Assembly: GCF_918698155.1 (NCBI RefSeq)
Contig: NZ_CAKKLX010000001.1
Span: 124,001-188,000, forward strand
Direction of reading: 5' to 3'
Source: Roseomonas sp. CECT 9278
GTDB taxonomy: Bacteria > Pseudomonadota > Alphaproteobacteria > Acetobacterales > Acetobacteraceae
Length of the DNA stretch: 64,000 nt
The notes beneath the pieces are model-generated. The model saw only the letters and a list, made by a program, of their open reading frames with translations. It was not told where the DNA came from and did no database searches. Each line of letters opens with the position of its first letter. Position 1 is the first letter of the stretch. Of the stretch, positions 41,802 to 49,662 are shown one piece after another. Both the position numbers and the translations under genes were made by a program.

Positions 41802-42038
41802 ATGACCGACCGAGAAGCCCGCGCCGCGCGCAACCAGGAACGCAGCCTGGCCGCCTTCCTCGCGAAGAAGGCCGAATTGGACGCTCTCCTCGCGGAACTC
41901 ACCCAGGCCAGCGCGGACCACTTCGGCGCGGATCCGGAGACGGTCCTCTGGGGCGAAGCGGCCTGGCTTTCGGATGCCACCGCGAAGCTGAAGGACATCG
42001 CGGACCAGCATTTCCGCCGCGGCGAATACGAAGCCTGA
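41802..42038 (+). CDS. Uncharacterised 78-aa phage protein
   Basis: From ATG 41802 (CGGAG upstream) the protein is highly helical, with AARNQERSLAAFLAKKAELDALLAELTQ (shown in part: LAAFLAKKAELDALL) resembling a coiled coil, and ends FRRGEYEA. It is about the size of small phage regulatory or scaffold proteins; no family is known to me. It lies directly behind the first duplicated element. A GC hairpin without T-run (42059-42084) follows it. Confidence 0.7.
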   Translation: MTDREARAARNQERSLAAFLAKKAELDALLAELTQASADHFGADPETVLWGEAAWLSDATAKLKDIADQHFRRGEYEA

Positions 42039-42135
42039 CGCGGGCGACTCCCGCACCGCCCCGACCGGGTTCTGCCCGGCGGGGCTCCCGGCAGTAGGGG
42101 CCGATGCCCGGCACCCGGAACCGGAGACCACCACG

Positions 42136-42996
42136 ATGACCAAGCTTTCCGACAGCCAGCGCGTGATCCTCAGCGCCGCCGCGCAGCACGAGATGGGCCT
42201 GGCCCGCGCGCCGAAGACCCTGCCGGCCGCGGCCCGCAACGCGGTGTTCCGCAGCCTGATCAAGAACAACCTGCTCACCGAGATCAACGCCCCGCGGGAC
42301 TTCGTCGGGTTGGGCTGGCGGCAGGACGACGACGGCACCTGGATCGTGGCGCGCATCACCGACGAGGGGCTGCGCGCCATCGGCATCGACCCGAACGAGG
42401 GCGACGCGGTGGCCGGCGAGCCCGACTGCTCCGGGATCGAGGGCAGCGTGCCCGACACGGCGCCCACGGGCGCGGAGGAGTCGGCGCCGGAGGGTGAGGA
42501 CGCCCCGCCGCCCGAGGCCGCCCAGGCCGCGCCCCTGGCGGAGGAAATCGCCCTGCTCGACCAGGCCCTCGCCGCACGCGCCTCCACGCCCCGCCCAAGC
42601 CTGCGCGATGCCGCCGCGGCGGTGCTGGCCGCCTGGGATGACGAGACCAATCGCGCGGGTGACATGATCGGAGCCCTGGACGCGCCGATGGCGGCACTGC
42701 GCACCCTGCTCGCCGGCAAGCCCGCCCGCATCGCCCGCGAGCCCAGCGCGCCGCGCAAGCCGCGCGAGGGCACGAAGCAGGAGCAGGTCCTGGCCATGCT
42801 GCGGCGGCCCGAGGGTGCGACGGTCGCGCAGATCGCCGAGGCCACCGGCTGGGCGCAGCACACGGTCCGCGGCTTCTTCGCAGGTCTGAAGAAGCGTCAG
42901 GGGATCGAGGTGCAGGTGCTGGAGCGGGTCCGCCAGGTCGGCCCGAACAAGGAGGGCGCCCGAGGGTCCTACAGCATCTACCGCATCGCCGACTGA
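42136..42996 (+). CDS. DUF3489 domain protein
   Basis: The 286-aa protein has an N-terminal helical part (SDSQRVILSAAAQHE), an acidic Pro/Ala-rich linker, and a C-terminal winged-helix domain, EQVLAMLRRPEGATVAQIAE and TVRGFFAGLKKRQGIEV, which is DUF3489. The domain looks DNA-binding. Similar proteins are common near terminase genes of alphaproteobacterial prophages. CCGGAGACC lies about 8 nt before the ATG. A role in late gene control is possible. Confidence 0.88.
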   Translation: MTKLSDSQRVILSAAAQHEMGLARAPKTLPAAARNAVFRSLIKNNLLTEINAPRDFVGLGWRQDDDGTWIVARITDEGLRAIGIDPNEGDAVAGEPDCSGIEGSVPDTAPTGAEESAPEGEDAPPPEAAQAAPLAEEIALLDQALAARASTPRPSLRDAAAAVLAAWDDETNRAGDMIGALDAPMAALRTLLAGKPARIAREPSAPRKPREGTKQEQVLAMLRRPEGATVAQIAEATGWAQHTVRGFFAGLKKRQGIEVQVLERVRQVGPNKEGARGSYSIYRIAD

Positions 42997-43013
42997 CGCC
43001 GCCGGCGCCGCGA

Positions 43014-43280
43014 TCAGGGCCCGCCGCGCTGCGGCGGGCCTTCGTACTTCTCCCAGGGCTTCGGCTTGGGCTTCGGTGGGTCGAGCGCCAGGATCAATTC
43101 CTCGACCGTCCACTTGTGGCGCTTCGCCGACTTCGCGACGTCCAGCAGCACCTTCCTCGCGTCCTCGATGTAGAGCTTCACGACGCCGCGCGTCACGTAG
43201 CCCCCTTCCGCGATCGCCATGGCCTTCGCGGTGTTGAACACCATCTTCTCGATGTCCTTCGGCGCGCTCGGCTGCGTCAT
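43014..43280 (-). CDS. Uncharacterised 88-aa phage protein
   Basis: On the minus strand, ATG 43280 gives KDIEKMVFNTAKAMAIAEGG, a helical body with VKLYIEDARKVLLDVAKSAKR, and a Lys/Pro-rich tail. It resembles no family I can name. It is convergent to the DUF3489 gene, with which it shares a hairpin at its 3' end. An extension to 43316 is possible but has no ribosome binding site. Confidence 0.6.
   Translation of the reverse strand: MTQPSAPKDIEKMVFNTAKAMAIAEGGYVTRGVVKLYIEDARKVLLDVAKSAKRHKWTVEELILALDPPKPKPKPWEKYEGPPQRGGP
43018..43040. terminator. Palindromic hairpin between convergent genes
   Basis: GGCCCGCCGC and GCGGCGGGCC pair perfectly over 10 bp around GCT. It lies 21 nt after the DUF3489 stop and within the last codons of the minus-strand gene. 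No T-run follows on the plus strand (TTCGTACTTC), so termination efficiency is unclear, but position and stability suit a bidirectional barrier. Confidence 0.45.
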
Positions 43281-43368
43281 CTTCCGCGGTCCTCGATGGT
43301 CGAGGTGATGTCGCACGACGCGCGTGCATTGCCCACAGGAATCCGCGATCGACTACTGATCATTCGCC

Positions 43369-43412
43369 TTGGCTGTGCGGAACCACAGCGCGAAGCGTCC
43401 GTCACGCGCAGG
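43369..43412 (+). promoter_or_regulatory. Duplicated upstream element (copy 2)
   Basis: TTGGCT at 43369, a 10-nt variable gap, then the 28-nt block at 43385-43412 that matches 41743-41770 in 26 of 28 positions. It ends 29 nt before ATG 43442. In both copies GCAGCAC and GGAGA follow before the start codon, so similarity continues into the ribosome binding site. It would drive the packaging and head genes downstream. Confidence 0.6.
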
Positions 43413-43441
43413 CACACCGCCGCGCAGCACGGAGACGGACG

Positions 43442-43642
43442 ATGCAGCAGATCGCCACCATCACGCACCTCAAGGGCCTCGCTGAGCACGCCCGCATGAG
43501 CCACGCGCATTGGCTGCGCGGCGCGCGCCAGGGTGGCAGCGGGAACTACGGCCCCGCCTACTGCATCGAGGGCGCGGGCACCTGGCGCCGCCGGCTCGGC
43601 GAGCTGCTCGCGCAGATCCGCGACGCTGAGCGGACGCGATGA
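43442..43642 (+). CDS. Uncharacterised 66-aa phage protein
   Basis: The peptide begins QQIATITHLKGLAEHARMSH, has GNYGPAYCIEGAGTWRRRL in the middle and ends with a basic helix. I do not recognise it. It is the first gene behind the second duplicated element, with GGAGACGG before the ATG, and overlaps the next gene by 4 nt. Confidence 0.65.
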   Translation: MQQIATITHLKGLAEHARMSHAHWLRGARQGGSGNYGPAYCIEGAGTWRRRLGELLAQIRDAERTR

Positions 43643-43926
43643 GCGCCCGGACGCAGCGCCGCTGGATCGTGCTTGGCCAGGACGGCCGGCATGTCACGCT
43701 GGGACGCGCGGTGTCGCCGACCGCGGAGGAGATCGCCGCGGCGAGCGATGCACTGAGCCAACAGGGCCTCGCCGGCTGGATCGCCACGCTGGAAGGCGAC
43801 TACTGGGGTCGCGGGCGCGTGACGCTCGCGCCCGTGCAGATCATCGGCACGCCCGTTGCGCTGGATTGGTCCGCGGCGGTCGTGGCCTTCCTGGACGCTC
43901 GCCAGCGCGCGCGGCGCGCTGCCTGA
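43639..43926 (+). CDS. Uncharacterised 95-aa phage protein
   Basis: The protein starts RRWIVLGQDGRHVTLGRAVS and has LAGWIATLEGDYWGRGRVTL, suggesting a small beta-rich fold with a short C-terminal helix rich in Arg. No family is recognised. ATGA overlap with the previous gene, and a position just before the small terminase gene, support it as a genuine phage gene. Confidence 0.65.
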   Translation: MSARTQRRWIVLGQDGRHVTLGRAVSPTAEEIAAASDALSQQGLAGWIATLEGDYWGRGRVTLAPVQIIGTPVALDWSAAVVAFLDARQRARRAA

Positions 43927-43959
43927 TCCGACCATCACGTGCGGCGGGAGGTCGCCGCC

Positions 43960-44475
43960 ATGCCGGAACTGACCGCCTCCACGCGCGAGGCCGCGCGCCG
44001 CCTCGGCGTCAGCGACACCGCCATCCACAAAGCTGAACGGGCTGGCCGGATTGCCCGCGAGCCGGATGGCCAGTGGGATATCGACAAGACCCGCCGCCGC
44101 CTGACCGAAACCGCTGATCCCGTCCGCTCGCCGCTGGCCAGTGGTGCCGGCGCGGATGGCACGCCCTTCGCCCGGCTGAAGGTCGCGCAGCTCGCCCTGA
44201 AGGTGGAGGCGCAGCGCCTCTCGCTGGACGAGACCAAGCGCCGCCTGGTCGATGTCACCGAGGCCAATGCCGCGCTCGACGAGATCGGCAGCACCATGCG
44301 CGACGCGCTGCTGAACTGGCCCGCTCGCGTGTCTGGCCTGATCGCGGCCGAGATCAGCGTCGATCCGCATCTGCTGCAGACCATCCTGCAGAGCCACATC
44401 AACGACCTGCTGACGGAGGCGGCCGATCGCTTCGATCCAGCAGGCCTCGGAGGGGATCGGTCTCCGCAGCCGTGA
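43960..44475 (+). CDS. Small terminase subunit (Nu1-like) candidate
   Basis: I use ATG 43960, with GGGAGG 8 nt upstream, giving 171 aa. The N-terminal STREAARRLGVSDTAIHKAE is a winged helix-turn-helix as in Nu1/MerR-type terminase subunits, followed by KTRRRL. The C-terminal half has coiled helices (KVAQLALKVEAQRLSLDETK) that fit ring assembly. It lies 4 nt before the large terminase gene. It should bind the packaging site and direct the large subunit to phage DNA. Confidence 0.82.
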   Translation: MPELTASTREAARRLGVSDTAIHKAERAGRIAREPDGQWDIDKTRRRLTETADPVRSPLASGAGADGTPFARLKVAQLALKVEAQRLSLDETKRRLVDVTEANAALDEIGSTMRDALLNWPARVSGLIAAEISVDPHLLQTILQSHINDLLTEAADRFDPAGLGGDRSPQP

Positions 44476-44479
44476 GCAT

Positions 44480-46405
44480 GTGCGCCGGCGTGTGGGCGCG
44501 ATGCTCCGCCCGCCGCCGCAGCTCACTGTGTCGGAATGGGCCGAGCGGCATCGCATGCTTGGTAGCCGCGCATCCGCGGAACCCGGGCCCTGGCGCACCA
44601 GCCGCACGCCGTATCTGAAGGACGTGATGGACGCGCTGTCCGCGGTGCATCCCGCCCGCCGCGTCGTGTTCATGAAGGGCGCGCAGGTCGGGGCCACGGA
44701 AAGCGGAAACAACTGGCTCGGCTACATCATGCACCACGTGCCGGCACCGGCGCTGGCGGTGCAGCCGACCGTGGAACTGGCGAAGCGCTTCTCGCGCCAG
44801 CGCATTGATCCGCTGCTGGAGGAAACGCCCGCCCTGCGGGAGCGCGTCGCCCCGGCCCGGGCCCGCGATAGCGGCAACACCATGCTGTCGAAGGAATTCC
44901 CCGGCGGTATCCTGGTGCTGACGGGCGCCAACAGCGCCGTCGGGCTCCGCTCCATGACGGCGCGGTTTCTGTTTCTTGACGAGGTGGACGCCTATCCCGG
45001 CGACGTCGCCGGCGAGGGTGATCCGATCGCGCTGGCCGAGGCGCGGGCCCGCACCTTCGGCTGGCGCCGCAAGGCCTTCCTGGTCAGCACGCCCACAATC
45101 GCGGGCCGCAGCCGGATCGAGCGGGAATACCTGGCCTCCGACCAGCGTCGGTTCTTCGTGCCGTGCACGGCCTGCGGCGAGATGCAGTGGCTCCGCTTCG
45201 AGCGGCTGCTCTGGGAGAAGGGGGCACCCGAGACGGCGCGGTATCTCTGCTCCGCGTGCGATCATCCGATGCAGGAGCACGACAAGACCGCCATGCTCGG
45301 CGGCGGCGAATGGCGGGCGACGGCCGAGGGCCAGGATCCGCACACGATCGGCTTCCACATCTCCGCGCTCTACTCGCCGGTGGGCTGGCTGTCCTGGGAG
45401 CAGATCGCCCGCGATTGGGAGGCGGCCCAGGGCAAGCCCGAGGACATCAAGACTTTTCGGAACACCGTCCTGGGCGAGACTTGGCAGGAGCAGGGCGAGG
45501 CGCCGGATTGGGAGCGCCTGGTCGAGCGCCGCGAGGACTTTCCGATGGGCGTGGTGCCCACGGGCGCGCTGGTCCTCACGGCTGGCGTCGACGTCCAGGA
45601 CGATCGCCTGGAATGCGACGTCTGGGGCTGGGCCGAGGGCTTCTCCTCCTGGCTCGTGGACCACGTGGTCATCCCTGGCAGCCCAAGGGACCGCGAGCCT
45701 TGGGACGAACTCGCCCGGCTGCTGGCGCGCGACTGGCCGCGCCAGGGGGGTGGCGCGATGCGCATCGCCCGCCTCTGCGTCGACACCGGCGGCCGCGACA
45801 CCGCCGCCGTCTATGGCCACCTGCGCCGCCTGCGGGATCCGCGCATCGCGCCGACCAAGGGCATCGATGGCTGGAATCGGGCGCAGCCGGTGCAGGGCCC
45901 GACACCGGTGGATGCGCTGGTCAACGGCCAGAAGCTCCGGCGCGGCCTCAAGCTCTGGACCGTGTCCGTCTCGACCTGGAAGGCCGACCTCTATCGTCGG
46001 CTCTGGCTTGGCCGCGGCGACGTGGAGGAATTGCCGCCCGGCTGGGTGCATCTGCCGCGCGCGATCGAGGTGGAGTGGGTCAAGCAGCTGGTCGCGGAGC
46101 AGCTGCGCACCACGAAGGACCGGCGCGGCTTTGCGCGGCAGGAATGGGCGAAGCTGCGCGAGAGGAACGAGGCGCTTGACTGCGCAGTGCTGGCGCGCGC
46201 CGCGCTCTGGCTGCTCGGCGCCGATCGTTATGGCGAGCAGTTCTGGGCGCGGCTGCGGGATGAGGCGGCGGATGCGCCGCTTCGGCCGAGCGAACTTCCC
46301 ACCGATGGGAATGTCGCTCCTCAGTCGCCACCACCTGCGCCAGCCGCATCCGACAGCCAGCGCCCGCGAGGCTGGCTCGCGCCACGTAACGGCTGGCTTC
46401 GCTGA
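44480..46405 (+). CDS. Terminase large subunit, GpA (lambda) family
   Basis: This 641-aa protein has an ATPase domain with the adenine/Walker region RRVVFMKGAQVGATESGNNW, Walker B RFLFLDEVDAYP, and a Cys-rich CTACGEM...CSACDH insertion typical of GpA-family terminases. The nuclease half has LTAGVDVQDDRLE and RLCVDTGGRDT with catalytic Asp residues. It packages and cuts DNA, probably at cos ends as in lambda relatives. The start is GTG 44480 or ATG 44501. It is followed by an AAAGGAGG site and the gpW gene. Confidence 0.95.
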   Translation: MRRRVGAMLRPPPQLTVSEWAERHRMLGSRASAEPGPWRTSRTPYLKDVMDALSAVHPARRVVFMKGAQVGATESGNNWLGYIMHHVPAPALAVQPTVELAKRFSRQRIDPLLEETPALRERVAPARARDSGNTMLSKEFPGGILVLTGANSAVGLRSMTARFLFLDEVDAYPGDVAGEGDPIALAEARARTFGWRRKAFLVSTPTIAGRSRIEREYLASDQRRFFVPCTACGEMQWLRFERLLWEKGAPETARYLCSACDHPMQEHDKTAMLGGGEWRATAEGQDPHTIGFHISALYSPVGWLSWEQIARDWEAAQGKPEDIKTFRNTVLGETWQEQGEAPDWERLVERREDFPMGVVPTGALVLTAGVDVQDDRLECDVWGWAEGFSSWLVDHVVIPGSPRDREPWDELARLLARDWPRQGGGAMRIARLCVDTGGRDTAAVYGHLRRLRDPRIAPTKGIDGWNRAQPVQGPTPVDALVNGQKLRRGLKLWTVSVSTWKADLYRRLWLGRGDVEELPPGWVHLPRAIEVEWVKQLVAEQLRTTKDRRGFARQEWAKLRERNEALDCAVLARAALWLLGADRYGEQFWARLRDEAADAPLRPSELPTDGNVAPQSPPPAPAASDSQRPRGWLAPRNGWLR

Positions 46406-46418
46406 AAGGAGGACGAGC

Positions 46419-46655
46419 ATGGATCCGACCGTCCTCGCCTGGGCACTCGCCCAGCCTGCCGGCTCCCGCGCCGCCGTGCTCGCCGCCGCCTTCACCGGCG
46501 GCACCACGCGCGTGACCTTCGATGGGCGCACGGTGGAATACCGCTCCCTCGACGAGCTTGGCCGCGCGCTGTCGGTGCTCCACGCCGCCGAGAACACTGC
46601 GGCCCGCCGCCCCAGCGTGACCTTCGCCAGCTTCTTGCGCGAGGGCAGCAGGTGA
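46419..46655 (+). CDS. gpW-like head-tail connector
   Basis: The 78-aa protein has the gpW pattern: an N-terminal helix (AWALAQPAGSRAAVLAAAF), a beta hairpin TRVTFDGRTVEYRSLDELG, and a final helix. gpW joins the head to the tail in lambda. An excellent AAAGGAGG lies 7 nt before ATG 46419. Its stop overlaps the portal start (TGATG), as expected between terminase and portal genes. Confidence 0.88.
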   Translation: MDPTVLAWALAQPAGSRAAVLAAAFTGGTTRVTFDGRTVEYRSLDELGRALSVLHAAENTAARRPSVTFASFLREGSR

Positions 46656-48148
46656 TGGGCCGCCTTCGCGATGCCTGGCACGCGCTCCGTGGGTACGCGG
46701 CCGCGCAGGACAGCCGCGCCTCGAGCTGGGCGGCCTCGGGCGGCAGCGCCACCGCCGAAGTCGGTGCCGCGGCCCCCACCGTGGCGCGACGTGCCCGCGA
46801 TGCAGTCCGCAACGATCCCTACGCCGCGCGCATCGTCGATCTCTGGACCGGCAATGCGGTGGGCGCGGGCATCACCACCCGCTGGCCGGATAAACCCCAT
46901 GCCGAGGCCTGGCGGCGCTGGTCGGACAGCACCGCCTGCGACGCCGAGGGCCGGCTCGATCTCTATGGCCTGCAGGCGCTGGTCATGCGCGCGGTGGTCG
47001 AGAGCGGGGAATGCTTCGTCCGGCTGCTGCCGGCCGACATCACGCCGGCCAATCCGATCGGACTGCGGCTCCAGGTGCTGGAAAGCGACCATCTCGACAC
47101 AGCGCGGCAGGGAGTCCTTGAGGGCGTCCCCACCCTGCAGGGCATTGGTTTGGGCGAGGCCGGTGAGCCGGTCGGTTACTGGCTGCACCGCGTCCATCCC
47201 GGCGCGTCCTGGGTTCTGCCGGGCGGTGCCACCTGGTTGAGCAGCCAGCGCGTCCCTGCGCGCGACGTGCTGCACATTTATCGCAAGCGCCGCCCCGGCC
47301 AGCTGCGCGACGTCTCCTGGCTCGCCCCGGTGCTCACCCGCCTGCGCGACCTGGGCGACTATGAGGCGGCGCTGCTGATGAAGGCCAAGATCGAGGCCTG
47401 CTTGGCGGCCGTCGTGTCGGAAGACGGCGACGAGGCGATGACCGGCTCGGCCTCGGGCCTGCTGCGCGACGCGCAGGGCCGCACGGTCGAGAGCTTCGAG
47501 CCCGGCATGATCCTCTATCGCCGCGGCATGGGATCGGTGGAGGTGGTGAATCCCTCCGGTGGTGGATCGCACGCGGCCTTCGCGCGCCGCGCGCTGGAAG
47601 CCTCCGCCGTCGGCGCCGGCCTGACCTATGACCAGGTCGCCGGTGATTTGAGCCAGGCGAACTACTCCTCGCTGCGGGCGGGAAAGATCGAGTTCCGCCG
47701 CCTCTGCGAGCAGGTCCAGTACGGCATGCTCATCCCGATGCTGGTGCGGCCCATCGCGGACCGCTTCCACGCGCAGGGCGCGCTGCTCGGGCTGTGGGGT
47801 CCGGAGGTGCCGGACGGCCTGTCCCACGTCCCGCCGGCGCACGAGATGATCGACCCGCTCAAGGATACCACCGCGCTGATCGCGCAGGTCCGTGCGGGCT
47901 TCGTGCCGCAGCCCGAGGCGGTCGGCGCCTTCGGCTACGATTTCCGCCAGGTCGTCGAGATGATCCGCGAGGCCAATGCCCTGCTCGATGAGGCAGGGCT
48001 GTCGCTCGACAGCGATCCGCGCCGCGTCGCGAAGTCGGGCGCGGCCCAGGACGCGGCGCAGCTCGCCGCCATCGAGATCGCCGCCACCGGCGCTGCTTCG
48101 CCGCGTGCGGATGCGGGCGCTGCCCCCAATCCAGGAGCATCCCAATGA
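46655..48148 (+). CDS. Phage portal protein (lambda family)
   Basis: From ATG 46655 the protein is 497 aa, with ARRARDAVRNDPYAARIVDLW, VVESGECFVRLLP, LQVLESDHLDT and LTYDQVAGDLSQANYSSLRAG, all typical of lambda-type portal proteins. The portal ring forms the head vertex through which DNA passes. It overlaps gpW upstream and the structural gene downstream by 4 nt each. Confidence 0.94.
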   Translation: MGRLRDAWHALRGYAAAQDSRASSWAASGGSATAEVGAAAPTVARRARDAVRNDPYAARIVDLWTGNAVGAGITTRWPDKPHAEAWRRWSDSTACDAEGRLDLYGLQALVMRAVVESGECFVRLLPADITPANPIGLRLQVLESDHLDTARQGVLEGVPTLQGIGLGEAGEPVGYWLHRVHPGASWVLPGGATWLSSQRVPARDVLHIYRKRRPGQLRDVSWLAPVLTRLRDLGDYEAALLMKAKIEACLAAVVSEDGDEAMTGSASGLLRDAQGRTVESFEPGMILYRRGMGSVEVVNPSGGGSHAAFARRALEASAVGAGLTYDQVAGDLSQANYSSLRAGKIEFRRLCEQVQYGMLIPMLVRPIADRFHAQGALLGLWGPEVPDGLSHVPPAHEMIDPLKDTTALIAQVRAGFVPQPEAVGAFGYDFRQVVEMIREANALLDEAGLSLDSDPRRVAKSGAAQDAAQLAAIEIAATGAASPRADAGAAPNPGASQ

Positions 48149-49638
48149 TCGCAGGTGCCTACGACTGGACCGACGACATGCTCAAGATCAAGAGCATGCA
48201 GAAGAAGTTCCGCGACAGCTTCAACGGCACCGAGATCAACCCGGCGCGGTGGGAGATCGCGGCCACCGGCGGCGGAATCACCCACACCGTGGCGGATGGT
48301 GCGGTCACCATCTCCACCGGCACGACGCTCGACGATGAGCTGACGCTCACCAGCCGCACCACCTTCACCATCCCGCTGCGGGTCATGGTGGCGGTGAATA
48401 TGAGCCAGCGCATCGTCGGCCAGTCCGTCTGGCTCGAGCTGGTCAGCATTGACCCCACCACCGCACAGCCGGATGGGCGGAGTGCCGCGGCCTGGCGGCT
48501 GGACGGCGCCAGCGCCACGCTGGCAAACTACGAGGTGCAGAGCGAGGGCGCGCCGCGCCTCGGCAGCACTTCCGGCAGCACCATTCCCACCACCGCGCCT
48601 GCAGGCTGGGCGGTCCTGGAGCTCGAGCCGACCAACGACGAATGCTACTTCCATGGCCGTCTGCTCGACACCACGGCAGCGCGCTCGAACTCCTATGTTC
48701 GCCACCAGCAGATCCCCGAGCCGAATGCGCTGTATCGCTTTCGGATCCGTGTGCGGAACCGGCAGTTCATCAGCGGTATTTCGGCGGTGGCGAACAATGG
48801 CGGTGGGGCGGTGCGTATCACCCGCGCGGCGCATGGCTTTGCCACGAACGATGTGGTGACCGTCGCCGATGTCTCGGGCGTGCCGGGGGCGAATGGGACC
48901 TTCACGATCACGGTCATCGACGCGAACAGCTTCGATCTGGTGGGCTCGACCTTCACCGGCGCCTATCTGAACACGGGCTGGGCCTCGGTCTCGCGCAACC
49001 TGGCGCCGGTCTCGAACACGGACATCAAGGTCCAGTTCGTCACCATCGCAGACTATGCCGAACTCACCACCGAGATCACCGCCGGCCGTGGCCAGTCGGT
49101 CGCGGGCCAGGGGCTGGGTGTGAACGTGCTCAGCACCATCCCCCCGACGGTCACGCCCGTGGGTGGTCAGGCGCGCAACACCAGCGGCGCCGTGCCGGTC
49201 CTGGCCGCGACCGGCTACTCGGCCAACCCGGTCGCCGTCACAACGGCGCGCGGCGTGGACCTGCTGGCAACGCTGATCGGCGCGCTGGTCACCAAGCCCT
49301 ATGCGATTCCGGAGGCCGACTGGCAGTTCGCCGCCGCCGCAGGCGGGATCATCAACACCACCGACGTGGTGCTCCGGGCGGCCGCCGCAGCCGGCATCCG
49401 GAACTACGTGACCTCGATCGACATCCGCAACGCGCATCCGACGGTCGCGACGGAGGTGGTGATCAAGGACGGCGCCACGGTGATCTGGCGCCAGCTGCTG
49501 CCGGCGGCGATGGCGGCCCCGGTCGAGATCACCTTTCCCACGCCCCTGCGCGGCACCGCGGCCACGGCGATGAACGTCGCCTGCATCACCACCGGCGCGC
49601 AAGTCTACGTCAACGCGCAGGGCTTCGTCGCGCCGTAA
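48145..49638 (+). CDS. Phage structural protein with FCCH-like repeat
   Basis: This 497-aa protein sits between portal and capsid genes. It has a beta-rich N-terminal half with WLELVSIDPTT and, in the middle, ITRAAHGFATNDVVTVADVS followed by NGTFTITVIDANSFDL. This matches the FCCH-type domain annotated in many phage structural proteins. The C-terminal half has TRGVDLLATL-like repeats. It may be a capsid decoration or head-fibre protein. The assignment to a precise virion position is inference. Confidence 0.7.
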   Translation: MIAGAYDWTDDMLKIKSMQKKFRDSFNGTEINPARWEIAATGGGITHTVADGAVTISTGTTLDDELTLTSRTTFTIPLRVMVAVNMSQRIVGQSVWLELVSIDPTTAQPDGRSAAAWRLDGASATLANYEVQSEGAPRLGSTSGSTIPTTAPAGWAVLELEPTNDECYFHGRLLDTTAARSNSYVRHQQIPEPNALYRFRIRVRNRQFISGISAVANNGGGAVRITRAAHGFATNDVVTVADVSGVPGANGTFTITVIDANSFDLVGSTFTGAYLNTGWASVSRNLAPVSNTDIKVQFVTIADYAELTTEITAGRGQSVAGQGLGVNVLSTIPPTVTPVGGQARNTSGAVPVLAATGYSANPVAVTTARGVDLLATLIGALVTKPYAIPEADWQFAAAAGGIINTTDVVLRAAAAAGIRNYVTSIDIRNAHPTVATEVVIKDGATVIWRQLLPAAMAAPVEITFPTPLRGTAATAMNVACITTGAQVYVNAQGFVAP

Positions 49639-49662
49639 CGGCGCCGCACCAGGAGCACATCC

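Noticed and set aside
42059-42084. A 10-bp GC hairpin after the 78-aa gene as a terminator
   Set aside because: It has a bulge and no T-run; in DNA this rich in GC such stems are expected by chance.
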